The translations under genes were made by a program, and so were the position numbers. From assembly GCA_946811185.2 (NCBI GenBank), contig OX328109.1:44314129-44378128 (forward strand): 64,000 bases of DNA, read 5' to 3'. Of this stretch, positions 52,601 through 63,682 are shown piece after piece (position 1 is the stretch's first letter; each line of letters opens with the position of its first letter). The stretch is from Hippopus hippopus. Taxonomy: Eukaryota; Mollusca; Bivalvia; Cardiida; Cardiidae. The notes under the pieces were generated by a model, which was given only the letters and a program-made list of their open reading frames with translations, ran no database searches and had not been told where the DNA came from.

Positions 52601-55600
52601 AAAGTACATGTATACGCAAAAGTAACATCGAAGGTGAAACCCGAGGCTCAACGCGCCGAGATGGGAGAGGGGAATTTCACAGAAGGGTCTTGGTGGGCCT
52701 CCCTCAGAAAATTTTAGAAGTGTAGAAGCATTTTAGTAGCTTCTGATGATGTTTTTTTTGACAAAATCGCCTTTCTTTTCTTTTTTTTTTTTTTTTTTTT
52801 TGAAATTGTACGCATCTGCGTTTTTGCGTACGGGCAGCTACGCCTCTGATAAAGATGATGAAGCATATTTATACCACGGTATAGCAAATTCTAAAACCAT
52901 ACCAATGCTAAATGAAAATAGAATTCGAGCTTTGTCGTAATTGTTTTGCTGTTGTATAATATTCAAATTAGTAACACCTATGGTGGCATATTTTAGTCAC
53001 GAGATACATATACCTATTGCGATAATTTAAGAGAACTATCGTGATACAACAAAATTCCTTGGAAATATTATGTAGATCTAGATCTAGATGATAAAAACGT
53101 TTCACGATAAAAATACTAAATCTAGATCTATATCATCTTCACTGTTGTCACGATTTTTCTTCTTTTTTTTGCGTTCGTGCCAGCAACAGACACTCATGGT
53201 ATCTATAATTAGACAATAGAACATCTTCGTCCGCAACTTTATAAATTCTCATTTTTCCCAGAATGATTTTTAAGTTGTTCATAAGAAGCATTTCGAGACA
53301 TCTCTGTGTTTAACATACTTCAGTTCGTTTCATGTGTAGTCTTAATTTACGAACTGAGCCACACTTGTAAATAATTCGAATTTTAACTTACTCATGTCAG
53401 ATTCTTTTCATCACATGACTATATTTCGCAAAGTAAAGATCAGAAGATGCAAAACCATCTAGGTCTATAGATGCACCCGCGGTAATATCCATAAAACCCG
53501 TTCTCTGCTTTAAAATACGTACAAGATGACGTCAAAATGACGTCACACAATTGCGACATCAAACGTGTATAAGATAAGAAAATTCGTAATGGGTATATCC
53601 CACTGTAAACAAGGGAAGTTATGCGATAAATATAGGATCTGACATGAGTTGGCGTCTGAGATAAAATTTTAACGAGTCTAGAGAAAATGTTATTAAGCGA
53701 GCCTTTGGTGAGCTTAATAACGTTTTTCCTAGAAGAGTTTGAGAAAATTTTATCGCACACGCCAACGAATGTCAGAATCTTTTTATCACATAACGACATT
53801 TTACAAGTTATAGATCAGAGGATGCAAAACCACCTATATATGCCCGCGCGGTAATATCCATAAAACCGCATTTTCTTCTGTGAAATATGTACAAAATGAC
53901 GTCAAAAATGATGTCACACAGGTGTGATATTAAACGTGTATAAGATAAGAAAATTCGTGATGGGTATGTTACACTGAAAACAAGGGAGGTTATGTGATAA
54001 ATACAATTATTAAGTTTCATCAGAGTACTCGTATCTCTTTGAATATCCGACAAGGGAGATGCGAGATTGGATTGAACGTTGCGTGCAGTCTGATCTTGAT
54101 CTAAACTATCCGAGACCAAAACTGCATGTAGAGCCGAACGGATTAAAACATTCTTACTTCAATCATCTATGATCATCATTTATATGATAAACTTACATAT
54201 ATAAAAAACAAAACTTTTAGCCGCTCATTGGAAAATGGGGCTTAATGAACCCCTGTGATGCGTTATACCTTAAAAGTCATCATATAATTATAGATCCATA
54301 AAATCATTCAGTCTAACAATCAACTCGATTGGGAGATACAGTTATCATTTGACATGCAGAAATATTTATAAACAGCAAAAAGTTTCGACTCATGTCAGCC
54401 TGCAGATGCATTGAGTCCCCTTTTCACAGAGCATGGCTCATAAATAAAGATACAGTCGAACCTGCAAAAGAAACCGCCTGCGTTTAGCAAAACTGCTGCT
54501 TTAGAGACCCAGTTGCGACCAAAAGTAAAACTGTGGGTGATAAAATGCATTTGAATTTAAATTATACCATTAAATAGTACAAAACCTATTGTAAAGATGA
54601 AAACCATTAGATTTTTTTTTTTACCCTGAAAATGTCCACTTGAGTTATTTGATCCCCAAATTGTTTGCATATAGCAACTAGTTAGTTTTTAATTGATTCT
54701 GCTTTACAAGACCACCTTTGTAAACAGACCGCTTTCTACTCCCCAGAAGTGGTCTCTAAATACAGGTTTGACTGTTTATAAGAATTATCACATTAGAAAT
54801 AAGCGACACTATGGCAAAAGGGGATTAATGCATCTCCTTAATCAATATACCAAGCAAGTTATCACATTGTTATTGACCATAAAATCAATTTATTCTAAGG
54901 ACCGACTTGATCTGGAAGTAGAATGGTCCTTTGACACTCAGAAAATTTAGAAATACATATAGCAAAAGGCATCGACTCAAGTCAGTCTGCGCGGACTGCG
55001 CAGGCTGACATGGGTCGATGCTTTTTGCTGATGCATTAAACACCCTTTTCACACAGCATGGCTCAAAGAGATTTTTTTTCTGCTGTAATAGCTGTAAAAG
55101 TGTTATTAAAAGATAACATTTCTCAATACTTGGCTCTCCAAATAATAGATAATAACATTGAAGACAATGGAAGAGTTCCTACTGCAAATGAGAAAATGAT
55201 AATTACAAAATAAGATCACATTAATAAACTTTGATGAAAATTACATAACGTTATTGGATAACGATCTTGTTTCAAAAATCAAATTTGAAAAGAAAAAAAT
55301 ATTTACTAGTTACGAAATCCTACGAACAATTTACGGCAGCAAAGAGGTGACACGAGAGAAAAGAATGATACCTCGTGACCAAGACTTAATAATTCGCGGC
55401 CATGAGAAAATTAACAAATGTAAAATTAAATTCTTTCGAGTATCTAAGACTTCCATTTTCTCCTATGAGATCGGGATCAGACTGCACGTAATTTGCCTTT
55501 GGAACCAACAGGATATCTCTTCTTTTAAACCTTTTGCCTCCCACACGCGACTCTTTTGTACGTTTGCCAGCGGGCCATGGTTGAGATAGTTTAGTAGATT

Positions 55601-58600
55601 TGAAGGCTGACTGTTACAAGAAGCCACTTCCACGTGTTGTACAACTGTGGTACCTAAGAAATTGAATGTTATGTCATGTTAGGTTGTGTTATGTTATGCG
55701 AGGCTTTGCCGTGTTATCCTAGCAATGCTATGCTTTGTCTTGCTTTGCTCTATTATGTTATTTTATGTTAGGTTATGTTTAATTACATTACATTGTGTTA
55801 TGCTTTTCTATGTTATGTTATGCTATGCTATTTTTGAATACGTAATGTTCTGCTTTGCTATGCTATGTTCACTGAATAATCATCTTTCGTGGCCTGAATT
55901 AAGTCATGACCACCAATTATTAAGTCGTAGCCACGTTATAACTTTTTCTTTTCTCACATGCCCTCTCTATGGTGCCGTAAATATTGGAAAGGAAAAACCG
56001 AAGTTAATAAAGACCAAGCTATTTGGTACCAACCTAAATATACAAATAAAAGTACCTCAAGTACTTACCTCGCACACCATCGACAGACCCACCAAAAACG
56101 ATATCATGCACACAACACCAATCAAGATTTCTCGCCTGTGACCTCGTCGGAAAGTTTTTGGGTACAAATCAACGAGAAACGTGATAAGTCCCTCAACACC
56201 TACAAACTAGTGAAATAAAGTGGGTGGTCTTTTTTGTGTACAAAGTATTTTAGTTAATTTTGTAATAAATGGAGCTTATTTTCAATGAATAAAGTTGTGA
56301 GAATCAGAAGAATATCCCTAGTTTTATCAAATATATTTATTAACCCTTTGGCTCTTAAGCGCGACTCACTGACCTTTTGCGGACAGTGTAGATCAAGATC
56401 AGACTGCACATAACGTGCAGTCTGATCTTTGATCTACACTGTCCGATAATGACATACTTTCCATTAAAGAATAAGCAATGAAATAGCAAAGTTTAGGTTT
56501 TTACCATAGACGATATGATCAATATCCAATTTGGTTACATTTGCTCTTACGTGACAAGGGAGATAACTGAATTGTGAGTATTTGACATATTACTCTCCCT
56601 TTGAGCGGAGCTCAATTTTTCTTAGTCGAATTCGACCAGTACGGTAAATTGGGCTTTGGGGTTGAAGTACTTTTATTGAACCGTCGAATATACATACTTA
56701 TCTTAGTGACTTTTCTTCATTCAGTTTTCTAAATAGAAATGGTCGTATTTGGCTGGCTTGGCGTATTAGATTTGGAGATCGCTGCAGCCGTTGGTCGTAT
56801 AAGCGTACTTCACAAGTGTAATTACCACAAAAGCGTGTTACAAAAAAAAAATGCCAAAACATTCTGATAAAATGAGACCCTTACCTGGCTATCCAAACCT
56901 AATAATATCAACATCAAGAAGAAGATTGCTGACCACATGGGTGCTATTGGCATCTGAGCAACCGCCTCTGGGTAGGCAATAAAAGCAAGCCCGGGACCTG
57001 TGTGTTGATAAAGAAATGGACGATTTAGTTAGAATTTTAGAGGTATTTAAAAAACACACAACATTAATTAGAATTGTTTATAGGCCTAATTATAGAAACA
57101 GTAATCTTCGAAACTAATAAGATACATGTAAAACATCATTCGAACTCAAGCTCGGCCAACTTGAGCAATGTGATATTACGAACATAAATTATTTGCAAAA
57201 TTTTGAAAGACAGTGTCTCTGTAAGATTTTCATGCTTTCGTGTATTAGACCTTTATCTTTACCGATGAAGCGATAATCCATCATTTACGCAAAAGGCAGC
57301 CACTGGCTTGGGAAGAATATTGTGAGAAGCACTGGCAACAAAAACTCAAGGAAAGCATGGATAGGTTCACTGGCCGCCGTGATATCACTGAAATAATGTT
57401 AAAAATTGTTCAGCGTTTAAACACCACACAACAGTCGTTTACACAATTTTATTTCGGAAAGTAATGAATCTAACCTTGTTAGCAACATAGGCAAAAGACA
57501 TAGCTCTTGTCGATGGCATAGGTCAAAATCAGACTGCACAGAACATGCAGTAAGACCTTTGATCTACTGCGTCCACGTCAAAATCTATAGGATAAAAGTA
57601 TTTTTGATTTTCATTCGATAAAATTTTTGGCCGTCATAAAAAAAACCCTGAAATATCTATAAAACATTGTGCTCTGTGAAAATGGGAAAGCGGAATAAAA
57701 TACTTCTTGTATTTAAATTTGAACCATACTATGTGAAAAGGGGGCCAAATTCATCTGCAAAAAGTATTGACAATGTCAGCCTGCATAGCAGAGACCCATT
57801 AAACCCCCTTTCGCCAGAGGATAGCTCATTTACTCAACCTGATTCCGCCACGTCTGCAATTCCTACGCCTTGTTTTTTGGCCATAAAGCCCAACACAGAA
57901 AATATAACGAAGCCAGAGAGTAGGCTTGTAAAAGTGTTCATACAGGCAAACAACAGACAGTCTCTGCAAGATAAACGAAAAAAATATTTCAATTATATGT
58001 ACATATAAGTCATGCTCTGTGAAAGGGGGGATTAATGCACCTGCAAAAAGTATCGACCGTGGTCAGCCTGCGCAGTCCGCGCAGGCTGACCTGGGCCGAT
58101 ACTTTTTGCTTGGTCAATTTTCTGCATGTCAGAGGACAATGCTACCGTATGGTTCAGCCTGTTCTTAGACAAAGTGGATTTTATGGTTCTATAATTTTGT
58201 GATGTCTTCCATGGTACAATGCATTAGTGAGATGCATTAAGCCCCCTTTTTTCGCCACAGCATGGCTCAACTATACTTTCATAAGTTGATACAGCTGGTT
58301 CGATCCCCAGCTTGGCCAATTTCTTTCCGAGGATTAATGATAGTCATTAACCAAAAGCAATTCGATTCATGTCAGCTTGCGCGGATTGCGCAGGCTGGCA
58401 TATGTTCATACTTTTTGTTGATGTATTTAGTCCCCTTTAAAAAGAGCATGTCTCCCCTGTATTCTATATATACAACTGATCTCATTTGGTCGCTACCTAG
58501 CCTTTAAAAGCTACTCATACATGTATATGAATGCTTTTGCCATAAAATATTTTCAACTTTTTATTGTCGTATACTTACTACACATTGTACTTGTCAAACA

Positions 58601-61600
58601 ATGCCAAGACTATTTCATTTATGATTCGAATATTTAATATAAGTTTATATTTAAAATAGGTTGACGTTCCAATGAGACATTTATTCCCCTGGTGACCTAT
58701 ATAGTTGTTGTCAAACACGTTGTCAAAGATACATGTGCATGTATTGGGTCACATTTGCCATGACAAGTTTTGAAAAAGTCTTGTTTCGCAGCTATTCCAA
58801 GGTTGTTCGATTAAGTGGATCTATTTTAGTACTGAATATACGTTCTTGTGTCTTGTAAATACTCATCCATATAAAACTTTCTTACCTGTAAGAGTTGTGG
58901 TTAAACTTGTTGTAACTGCCAAGGGCGACCAATGTGCCGATAGCCAGCGAGTAGGAATAAAACACCTGGTTTCCGGCATCAGCCCAAACCTTGAAAATGA
59001 ATATGAGCCATGTTCTGGCAAAAGGGGGTTGAATGCATCTTTGTGATGCATTATACGAAGTAAGTCATCACATAACTATGGATCCATAAAATTCATTTTA
59101 TCCAACAACCGGCTGAATCCTTTGGACGAATGGTCCTCTGACATACAGAAAACTGACCAAAAGCAAAAAAAATTGACTCAGGTCAGCGTGCTCGGACTGC
59201 GAAAGCTTACATAGGGCCACTACTTTTTGCAGATGAATTAAACCCCGTTTTACAAAGCACGGATCAATAAGATTTCTAAGAAAACGTAACTAAGTGCTTT
59301 TTTGAACGACTAAGCAACATTTTTTTACTCCATCCATGTGTGAAAAAAACAATGCACATTTGAATGATAATCAGCGACAAGAAAAACTGTCTCTCTCTTC
59401 TAGAAAATACAGTTGATTTTTGAAATTCATTAATTAGTTACATGCTGAGATAAACCAATTGACGATTTAACCCTTACCCACACAATCACGAGTTTTTACG
59501 ACCCTGAAAGAGAAGGCTTTCGAAAACATTGTGGGAAAAAGAGAAAATGCTGGTAACCAGCATTTTCTTCTTTTCCCACAATGTTTTCTACGCTATCAAA
59601 GACATTATTTGAGCTACATTTAATTTGTCGTGTGCAAATGCTTTCAATCTGGTCCAGTTCATTTCTTTTTTTTTTTAGTGTAAAGTAAGACATCCTTAAA
59701 ATATAGGTATGACAAATAATGGACTGAGAGTTAAAAACATTCTTGCAAAAAGACAAATTACTCGGCATGGACAAAATGTTCGGTTGTATGACGAAAATAA
59801 TTTTTCTGAGGGCGGTTACGTGTAAAAAAAACACCAATTCTGTACCTGTATTTTCCATATTTTACTAAAATCCGGTAGGATGTAAAACTTGACTCCGTCC
59901 ATTGCTCCGTCCAGAGTCAGTCCGCGTATTAACAATATGAACATCAGTAAATATGGCGTCGTTACCGTGAAATACATCACCTGTTAGAAAGAAAAGGAAA
60001 ACGAAAACATCGGACACTAACAGACTCTTAAACCTCTTTCAAAGAATCCACACTTTTACCGACCTACGGGAGAAAAAAAAACTATTGAAAACTTTTTGGG
60101 AAAGGTAACCAGCATTTTCCCCTTTTCTCATCATGTTTTCTATCCTATCAAAAGCATTCTCACCATATGAACAATATTTACTATGTCATCTGCAAACGCT
60201 TTCAGTTTGGACCAGTGTAAAATATTGTCGCTTGGTAAAGATTTAAAGCTTTAATCAGAGAATAACATTTATAAAGATTAGCGACAGTGTGAAAACAGGG
60301 AGTTTGATCTTTGTAATGCATTATACCAAGGTTGTCGTCACAAAATATGGATCCATCTGGTCTAAGGCCGGATTTTTTCCTTTGATATGCAGATTATTTA
60401 CCAATAACTAAACACTTTGACCTATACTGCAGGGCGATACTTTTTGCTGATGCAGTAAATTATATTTTCACACAGTGTGACACAAGAAGTGCCAAGCCCT
60501 CGTATCTCGATGGTAACATGCAGAGCTTTCAAAGGCTGCAAATATTGTCCACTTAAACTCAGACTGATTTCAAGTAACAGGCCTGACTACACAAGTTAAA
60601 GGTATAGATCCAAGATCAGACTGCACGTTCTAGGCAGTCTGATCATGATCTTTATCGTCCGCACAAGATCCTCTTTTCACCTTTGGCACTGAGAAGGTTA
60701 ATATAGGTTAAAGAGAGATAAGAATTGTAAGTACGGTTGAGACAGTTGTAGTTCAGATACTTGCAAGACTTATGAAAATGTGAATCTTCTTCATTACGTC
60801 AGGCTTTAAGGTCACTGTGAAATTCGAAACGACCGATCGAAAAAGCCGAAAAAGTCCATAAAAAGCCAAAGTGGCGGGTGAGTAAGGGTCGGGGGGAGGT
60901 GTGAAGTAGGTCTGTGGGTGACATGAAATGTAACATGCTTAATCAATTAAACTGTCTTATCCGACAAGCAAATGAAACTGTGGTCAGCATTTATAAGATG
61001 ACAACTTCTTCTAAACGTGAAAGGTCATTTATTTCATACATTAAGTGTGTGTTAGAATTTTGTCAGACAGAGAGACAGAAAGACAGAGGGGAGTGGATTT
61101 TAGCAATTTACCCTAGATTCAAAATTCTTCGTACACCGATTAATTGTATGGTTTTTAACGCCTTTTTCCAATATTATTTCAGTAATATCGCTGCGGCCAG
61201 TGCATCTATCCATGCTTTCCTGGATTTTCTTGACCAGTACTCTGCAGAATCTTCTCTCGGCTTCGTACACCGATACTTCTGTAGCTTTTTCTATCTTGAC
61301 TTTCATGTAACTAGTATGAATGTTACAATATTTACTCTCATAGCAATCTATGGACAAAATTTTAGACTCATTCTTCATGAGAGCCTTTGTAGTCGATAAA
61401 CTTATAATTAAGCCATACTCTGGCAAAAAGAGGCTTAATGCATTTCCATGATGCATTATACCAAGCAAGTCATTACCGAATGTTGGATCCGTAAAATCCA
61501 CTTAGTTAAACAGCCGACTGAATCATGAGGTACAATTGTCTTTTGACACGCAGAAAATTTAAAGATAGCAAAAAAGTCGATACTTTTTTTCAGATGTATT

Positions 61601-62469
61601 AAGCCCCCTTGTCACAGAGTATGACTCATTTGTATTGCTAATCAGCATGTTTTCTTTTCCTGCAATGTCTTTAAAAGCTGTCACCTGTCATGGTCGTTAA
61701 AGCAAGAGATTGGTTGGGAATGGCTTGAAGTCACTTTACCCATTCTCAATGACATTTTTATATAAAAAACAATCACACACATAATATCCTATTTAAGGTA
61801 AAGTTACAAAAAACAAAAAGGGTATAGGCTGACAGATACATCTATACTCGTTTCAGCCACTTTTCAGCCAGTTTTCAACCTATTTCATCCTTATTTTATG
61901 AAACTATAATCATTTTCATATTTTCATGCCAAATGTTGCCCCTGATGCCTGCAACAATGCAGAATTTACGACGGATAGAGGATGCGTTCCATGTTTTGGA
62001 GGCCTTCCAAGCAATTGTTGTTGTCGTTTCCGGTTGTAATCCCGACAAAACCCTTGTGTTTTTTTTTTCTAGCCTTTACACCACATATAATATTGCTTGT
62101 TTATCTATGTTTACACAGCTGAGCCATTATTCACAAATTCAAGTTTTAACAGCGTTTTTTCTGTCTAGCTGTAGGGATGTATCTTTAACATCAGCATCTC
62201 TTCAGATGAGGTTTTTCGATATCACATTGCGTACCTGAATTTGGTTGTATACCATAAAATCAGCATAAAAACCTCACCAATGAATGACGCCCATGATATT
62301 TACACAAATAACACAAAAACATAGTTGCAGATGATTTTACTGTGATTATCGTTCAATTAAAATCAAGCCTTTCCCGGAAATTCGTATAAACTGTTCATTT
62401 TTTTTTAAATCTTCGATCGAAGTTTTTGACTCAATATTATCAGATACACAACTGAACAATGCAGAGTAC

Positions 62470-62527
<58 letters not shown>

Positions 62528-62744
62528 GAGAGAGAGATATAGACAGACAGACAGACGGACAGAGATTTTCAGACTATTCAAGTGTGTCTGTCGAATTGGG
62601 AGTGTACGTACTTTACCCGACCCTTTGATACCCTTCCAGATACAGAAGTAAACAACAATCCAGGCTAGCAGAAGACACAGGCACAAATCCCACTTGATCA
62701 TCCCCGGCTCCTCCACGCCGTCCGAAATTGCCAAGACTTTACGT
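46482..62744 (-). CDS. SLC6 Na+/Cl- neurotransmitter symporter, GABA/taurine/betaine-like (3' ten exons)
   Basis: Complement of 46482..46607, 47838..48017, 50024..50124, 52346..52445, 56069..56206, 56885..56997, 57839..57963, 58886..58989, 59846..59980 and 62612..62744. This is 1255 nt, giving 417 codons plus stop; the N-terminal exons lie past the right edge. It is a plasma-membrane secondary transporter coupled to Na+ and Cl-. Visible segments are ELCLC-like [100 protein letters not shown] and [12 protein letters not shown]. The Ser/Asn/Ser residues that ligate chloride in this family are kept ([11 protein letters not shown]). By eye it is nearest GAT/taurine/betaine transporters; the substrate is unproven because TM1 and TM3 are missing. 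The C-terminus NSAI fits a class I PDZ ligand. Confidence 0.95.
46620..47310. repeat. Degenerate 30-bp minisatellite in the last SLC6 intron
   Basis: Successive segments approximate GAAGTGTGAGTGTTTTGAAC + GAAAATACCT with many substitutions, clearest at about 47010-47200. About 20 decayed units. Confidence 0.6.
47838..48017 (-). CDS. SLC6 exon i (TM11-TM12)
   Basis: Acceptor TTTTGTGTCAG, donor GTAGGT. 60 codons including [35 protein letters not shown] and [13 protein letters not shown]. Confidence 0.95.
48228..49243. mobile_element. Mariner-type element with long inverted repeats, decayed
   Basis: 48228-48480 and 48950-49243 are inverted copies (TACAGGGTGACCCCAAAAAG at the left end; ATCCTGTA at the right), TIRs of about 250-280 bp. 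TA flanks and an IS630/Tc1/mariner-like core support the class. The right TIR has a T12/G13 expansion. Confidence 0.7.
48670..48955 (+). pseudogene. Transposase relic (Tc1/mariner superfamily)
   Basis: Scattered frames keep [10 protein letters not shown] (second catalytic Asp motif), then HFGDRLIS and, in another frame, [20 protein letters not shown] (third Asp region) followed by [15 protein letters not shown]. In-frame stops and frame changes show it is dead. Confidence 0.7.
50024..50124 (-). CDS. SLC6 exon h (TM10-TM11)
   Basis: Acceptor TCATTTTCAG, donor GTAACA. Encodes [20 protein letters not shown] and [14 protein letters not shown]. Confidence 0.94.
50660..50940 (-). mobile_element. 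Decayed SINE copy
   Basis: GTTTTACGTCGTTTTCAAGA at the tail side and GGTTCCTGTCACAATGACTA, TTCAGAAAGAGTTTGACCAG match the 3.8-kb SINE body. The tRNA boxes are lost. Confidence 0.5.
50940..52340. other. SLC6 intron, no recognised repeat
   Basis: AT-rich intronic sequence. No exon-like conserved segment was found on either strand. Confidence 0.4.
52346..52445 (-). CDS. SLC6 exon g (TM10)
   Basis: Acceptor TTTCCACAG, donor GTATGA. Starts [19 protein letters not shown], then [15 protein letters not shown]. The start is fixed by the family motif [12 protein letters not shown]; a second AG inside the exon would have dropped seven residues. Confidence 0.95.
52528..52582 (+). repeat. ATG/GAT trinucleotide microsatellite
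   Basis: Imperfect (ATGATG)n run in an SLC6 intron. Confidence 0.8.
53395..54005. repeat. Tandem duplication with family-E palindrome and CRE-like sites
   Basis: 53440-53630 and 53810-53995 are direct copies (GGTAATATCCATAAAAC, AACGTGTATAAGATAAGAAA). Between them 53633-53790 is a fold-back centred on TTAAGCGAGCCTTTGGTGAG. TGACGTCA occurs at 53527, 53538 and 53897, with a decayed fourth site at 53909. Confidence 0.75.
54010..54690. repeat. Decayed MITE-B, MITE-C copy (54215-54441) and family-F fragment
   Basis: A MITE-B core CGTGCAGTCTGATCTTG lies near 54080. MITE-C ends CACAGAGCATGGCTCAT at 54441. Family-F-like CGACCAAAAGTAAAACTGTG is near 54515. Confidence 0.6.
54795..55068 (+). mobile_element. 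MITE-C copy
   Basis: AAGCGACACTATGGCAAAAG start (eroded), palindrome CTGCGCGGACTGCGCAG, end ACACAGCATGGCTCA. Confidence 0.75.
55665..55870 (+). repeat. Degenerate TTATG/TATGC pentamer tract
   Basis: Repeated TTATG, ATGTT and TATGC units over about 200 bp in an SLC6 intron. Confidence 0.75.
56069..56206 (-). CDS. SLC6 exon f (TM8-TM9)
   Basis: Acceptor TTTCACTAG, donor GTAAGT. 46 codons: [46 protein letters not shown]. Confidence 0.96.
56340..56520 (-). mobile_element. MITE-B copy, right end truncated
   Basis: TTAACCCTTTGGCTCTTAAG start and core GACTGCACATAACGTGCAGTC. The terminus after TTTAGGTTTTTACCATAGAC is lost. Confidence 0.8.
56885..56997 (-). CDS. SLC6 exon e (TM8)
   Basis: Acceptor ACACACAG, donor GTAAGG. 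Encodes [20 protein letters not shown] and [13 protein letters not shown], highly typical of the family. Confidence 0.96.
57293..57640. repeat. SINE fragment (57293-57435, +) and decayed MITE-B (57470-57640)
   Basis: SINE body CACTGGCTTGGGAAGAATAT and GGAAAGCATGGATAGGTTCA. The MITE-B core is CAGACTGCACAGAACATGCA. Confidence 0.6.
57719..57829 (-). mobile_element. Internally deleted MITE-C next to SLC6 exon d
   Basis: TGAACCATACTATGTGAAAA to CCAGAGGATAGCTCAT, only 111 bp. It ends 10 bp from the exon. Confidence 0.7.
57839..57963 (-). CDS. SLC6 exon d (TM7)
   Basis: Acceptor TATCTTGCAG, donor GTTGAG. Encodes [20 protein letters not shown] through GIADVAES. A truncated MITE-C ends at intron position +10 from the donor. 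Confidence 0.95.
58009..58455 (-). mobile_element. MITE-C copy (58009-58268), SINE head and MITE-C fragment
   Basis: The full copy has AAGTCATGCTCTGTGAAAGG and CCACAGCATGGCTCAA ends and palindrome GCGCAGTCCGCGCAGGCTGA. 58300-58360 is a SINE head (GGTTCGATCCCCAGCTTGGC). 58345-58455 is a second MITE-C half. Confidence 0.7.
58886..58989 (-). CDS. SLC6 exon c (TM6, unwound region)
   Basis: Acceptor TTTTCAAG, donor GTAAGA. Encodes [20 protein letters not shown] and [19 protein letters not shown] begins 13 bp upstream of this acceptor. Confidence 0.95.
59003..59269 (+). mobile_element. MITE-C copy abutting the SLC6 exon c acceptor
   Basis: ATGAGCCATGTTCTGGCAAA start and TTACAAAGCACGGATCAA end. 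The element forms the intron from 13 bp upstream of the acceptor. Confidence 0.8.
59466..59675 (+). mobile_element. MITE-A copy in SLC6 intron, right end truncated
   Basis: ATTTAACCCTTACCCACACA start, hairpin at about 59526-59583, GCAAATGCTTTCAATCTGGT, then a T-run replaces the terminus. Confidence 0.8.
59846..59980 (-). CDS. SLC6 exon b (TM5 and loop)
   Basis: Acceptor CTAACAG, donor GTACAG. 45 codons: [44 protein letters not shown]. Confidence 0.95.
60030..60248 (+). mobile_element. MITE-A copy in SLC6 intron
   Basis: TTAAACCTCTTTCAAAGAAT start, partial hairpin (AGGTAACCAGCATTTTCCCC), end GTCGCTTGGTAAAGATTTAA. Confidence 0.75.
60275..60710. repeat. Decayed MITE-C (60275-60490) and MITE-B (60590-60705)
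   Basis: The MITE-C keeps TTTTTGCTGATGCAGTAAAT and ACACAGTGTGAC. The MITE-B keeps GACTGCACGTTCTAGGCAGTC and end GAGAAGGTTAA. Confidence 0.6.
61130..61275 (-). mobile_element. SINE fragment
   Basis: GTATGGTTTTTAACGCCTTT, TATTATTTCAGTAATATCGC and CTATCCATGCTTTCCTGGAT match the inverse of the SINE tail and body. Confidence 0.65.
61406..61630 (+). mobile_element. MITE-C copy lacking the inner palindrome
   Basis: TAAGCCATACTCTGGCAAAA start and CACAGAGTATGACTCAT end. The GCGCAGG palindrome is deleted around 61565. Confidence 0.75.
61640..62400. other. SLC6 intron, largely unassigned
   Basis: A trace of MITE-A (61650-61730) only. No conserved coding segment recognised. Confidence 0.4.
62471..62565 (+). 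repeat. GA microsatellite
   Basis: Over 25 consecutive GA units, then (ACAG)n, 47 bp from SLC6 exon a. Confidence 0.95.
62612..62744 (-). CDS. SLC6 exon a (leftmost coding exon present; TM4 region)
   Basis: Acceptor CTATTTTCAG, donor GTACGTAC. Encodes [20 protein letters not shown] through KGIKGSGK. It starts in phase 2, so a preceding exon is required. The adjacent intron carries a GA microsatellite. Confidence 0.95.
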
Positions 62745-62860
62745 CTGAAAATAGCAACAGGGTTTTGGAAAAGTTAGTTAGTTTGAAAAGCATTTTACAG
62801 TCTTGATTAATACTATGACAGCTTACCTCTCAAGTCTGACCTGGTAAACACAGATAATAT

Positions 62861-63122
62861 GGCCTGCAACACGCGAAAAGGGGCATTCGGACATTTGCGT
62901 AAAGTGTCGTCTCGGATCAGCCTGCGAAGTCCGCGCAGGCTAATCCGAAACGACACTCTCCGTTTTTATGTAATTTTCTGTTTTGCGCAAGTCTACCGAA
63001 GAACAAAATGTAATGTAGTCGTAAAGTTCCGTCTCGGATTAGCCTGCGCGGATTGCGCAGGCTGATCCGAGACGACACATTACGCAAATGTCTGAATGCC
63101 CCTTTTCCCGTGTTGCAAGCCA
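62861..63122. mobile_element. MITE-D element
   Basis: TIRs of about 66 bp: GGCCTGCAACACGCGAAAAG at the left and the inverse CGTGTTGCAAGCC at the right. Each end also holds a GCCTGCG.A..CCGCGCAGGC palindrome. About 262 bp, a single copy here. Confidence 0.8.
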
Positions 63123-63129
63123 ATTATAA

Positions 63130-63225
63130 GAGGGCTATGTACCGTCTTGCCCAAGGATAATTCCATGCAGGACGCAACGCCAACGGGGATCGAACTAGGA
63201 TCCGTCTATAAAATTCCAACAGCCA
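63130..63225 (-). mobile_element. SINE-like fragment
   Basis: On the minus strand a B-box-like AGTTCGATCCCCG and CTTGGGCAAGACGGTAC, common to invertebrate tRNA SINEs. Confidence 0.4.
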
Positions 63226-63682
63226 AACTACCCAGCTTAGGAGGATTTAGTCAGGGATTTGAAGAGAAAATGTGGATGAAAATAAGCCAAAGATATTGTC
63301 GATCAGTTTTGATAAAATAATTTTGGAGATTATTAATTTCTTAGAACGTTTTGTATCATGTGCTTTTATTCCCCAAGAAACTTTTGACCTTAGAAGAAGA
63401 AGTACAATTAGCTAAATTTAGATTTCATTCCGTCGTCTGTATGCTAATGATTATTGTTTCCGGAATAAGATCGTATAATAATAAAAGAAAAAATGCAAGT
63501 TAAGTTAGTGCACCAACCGGTTTTGACAAATAAGTGCAAATTTATGCATTTCTTTCAAACCACACACAAACCACACTGTGCTCCCTTTATCTGATTTCTT
63601 TGTACAACTCTAAAAATAAACCTAGACAGGATTGAACAGTTAAATGTTCCGCTTTATAGTAAGTCATCCGTGAATTCTTAAT

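Noticed and set aside
53440..54119. Two similar minus-strand frames of 119 and 103 aa
   Set aside because: Their similarity is explained by the tandem duplication and palindrome there; no protein family recognised.
55254..55589. 111-aa open frame
   Set aside because: No family resemblance, and it is antisense to an SLC6 intron.
60914..61399. 161-aa open frame
   Set aside because: It overlaps a SINE fragment in its second half and lies in an SLC6 intron; no conserved motif.
62405..62734. Continuous 109-aa SLC6 frame beyond the exon
   Set aside because: Only 62612-62744 matches the family; the rest translates the intron GA microsatellite into Ser-Leu repeats.
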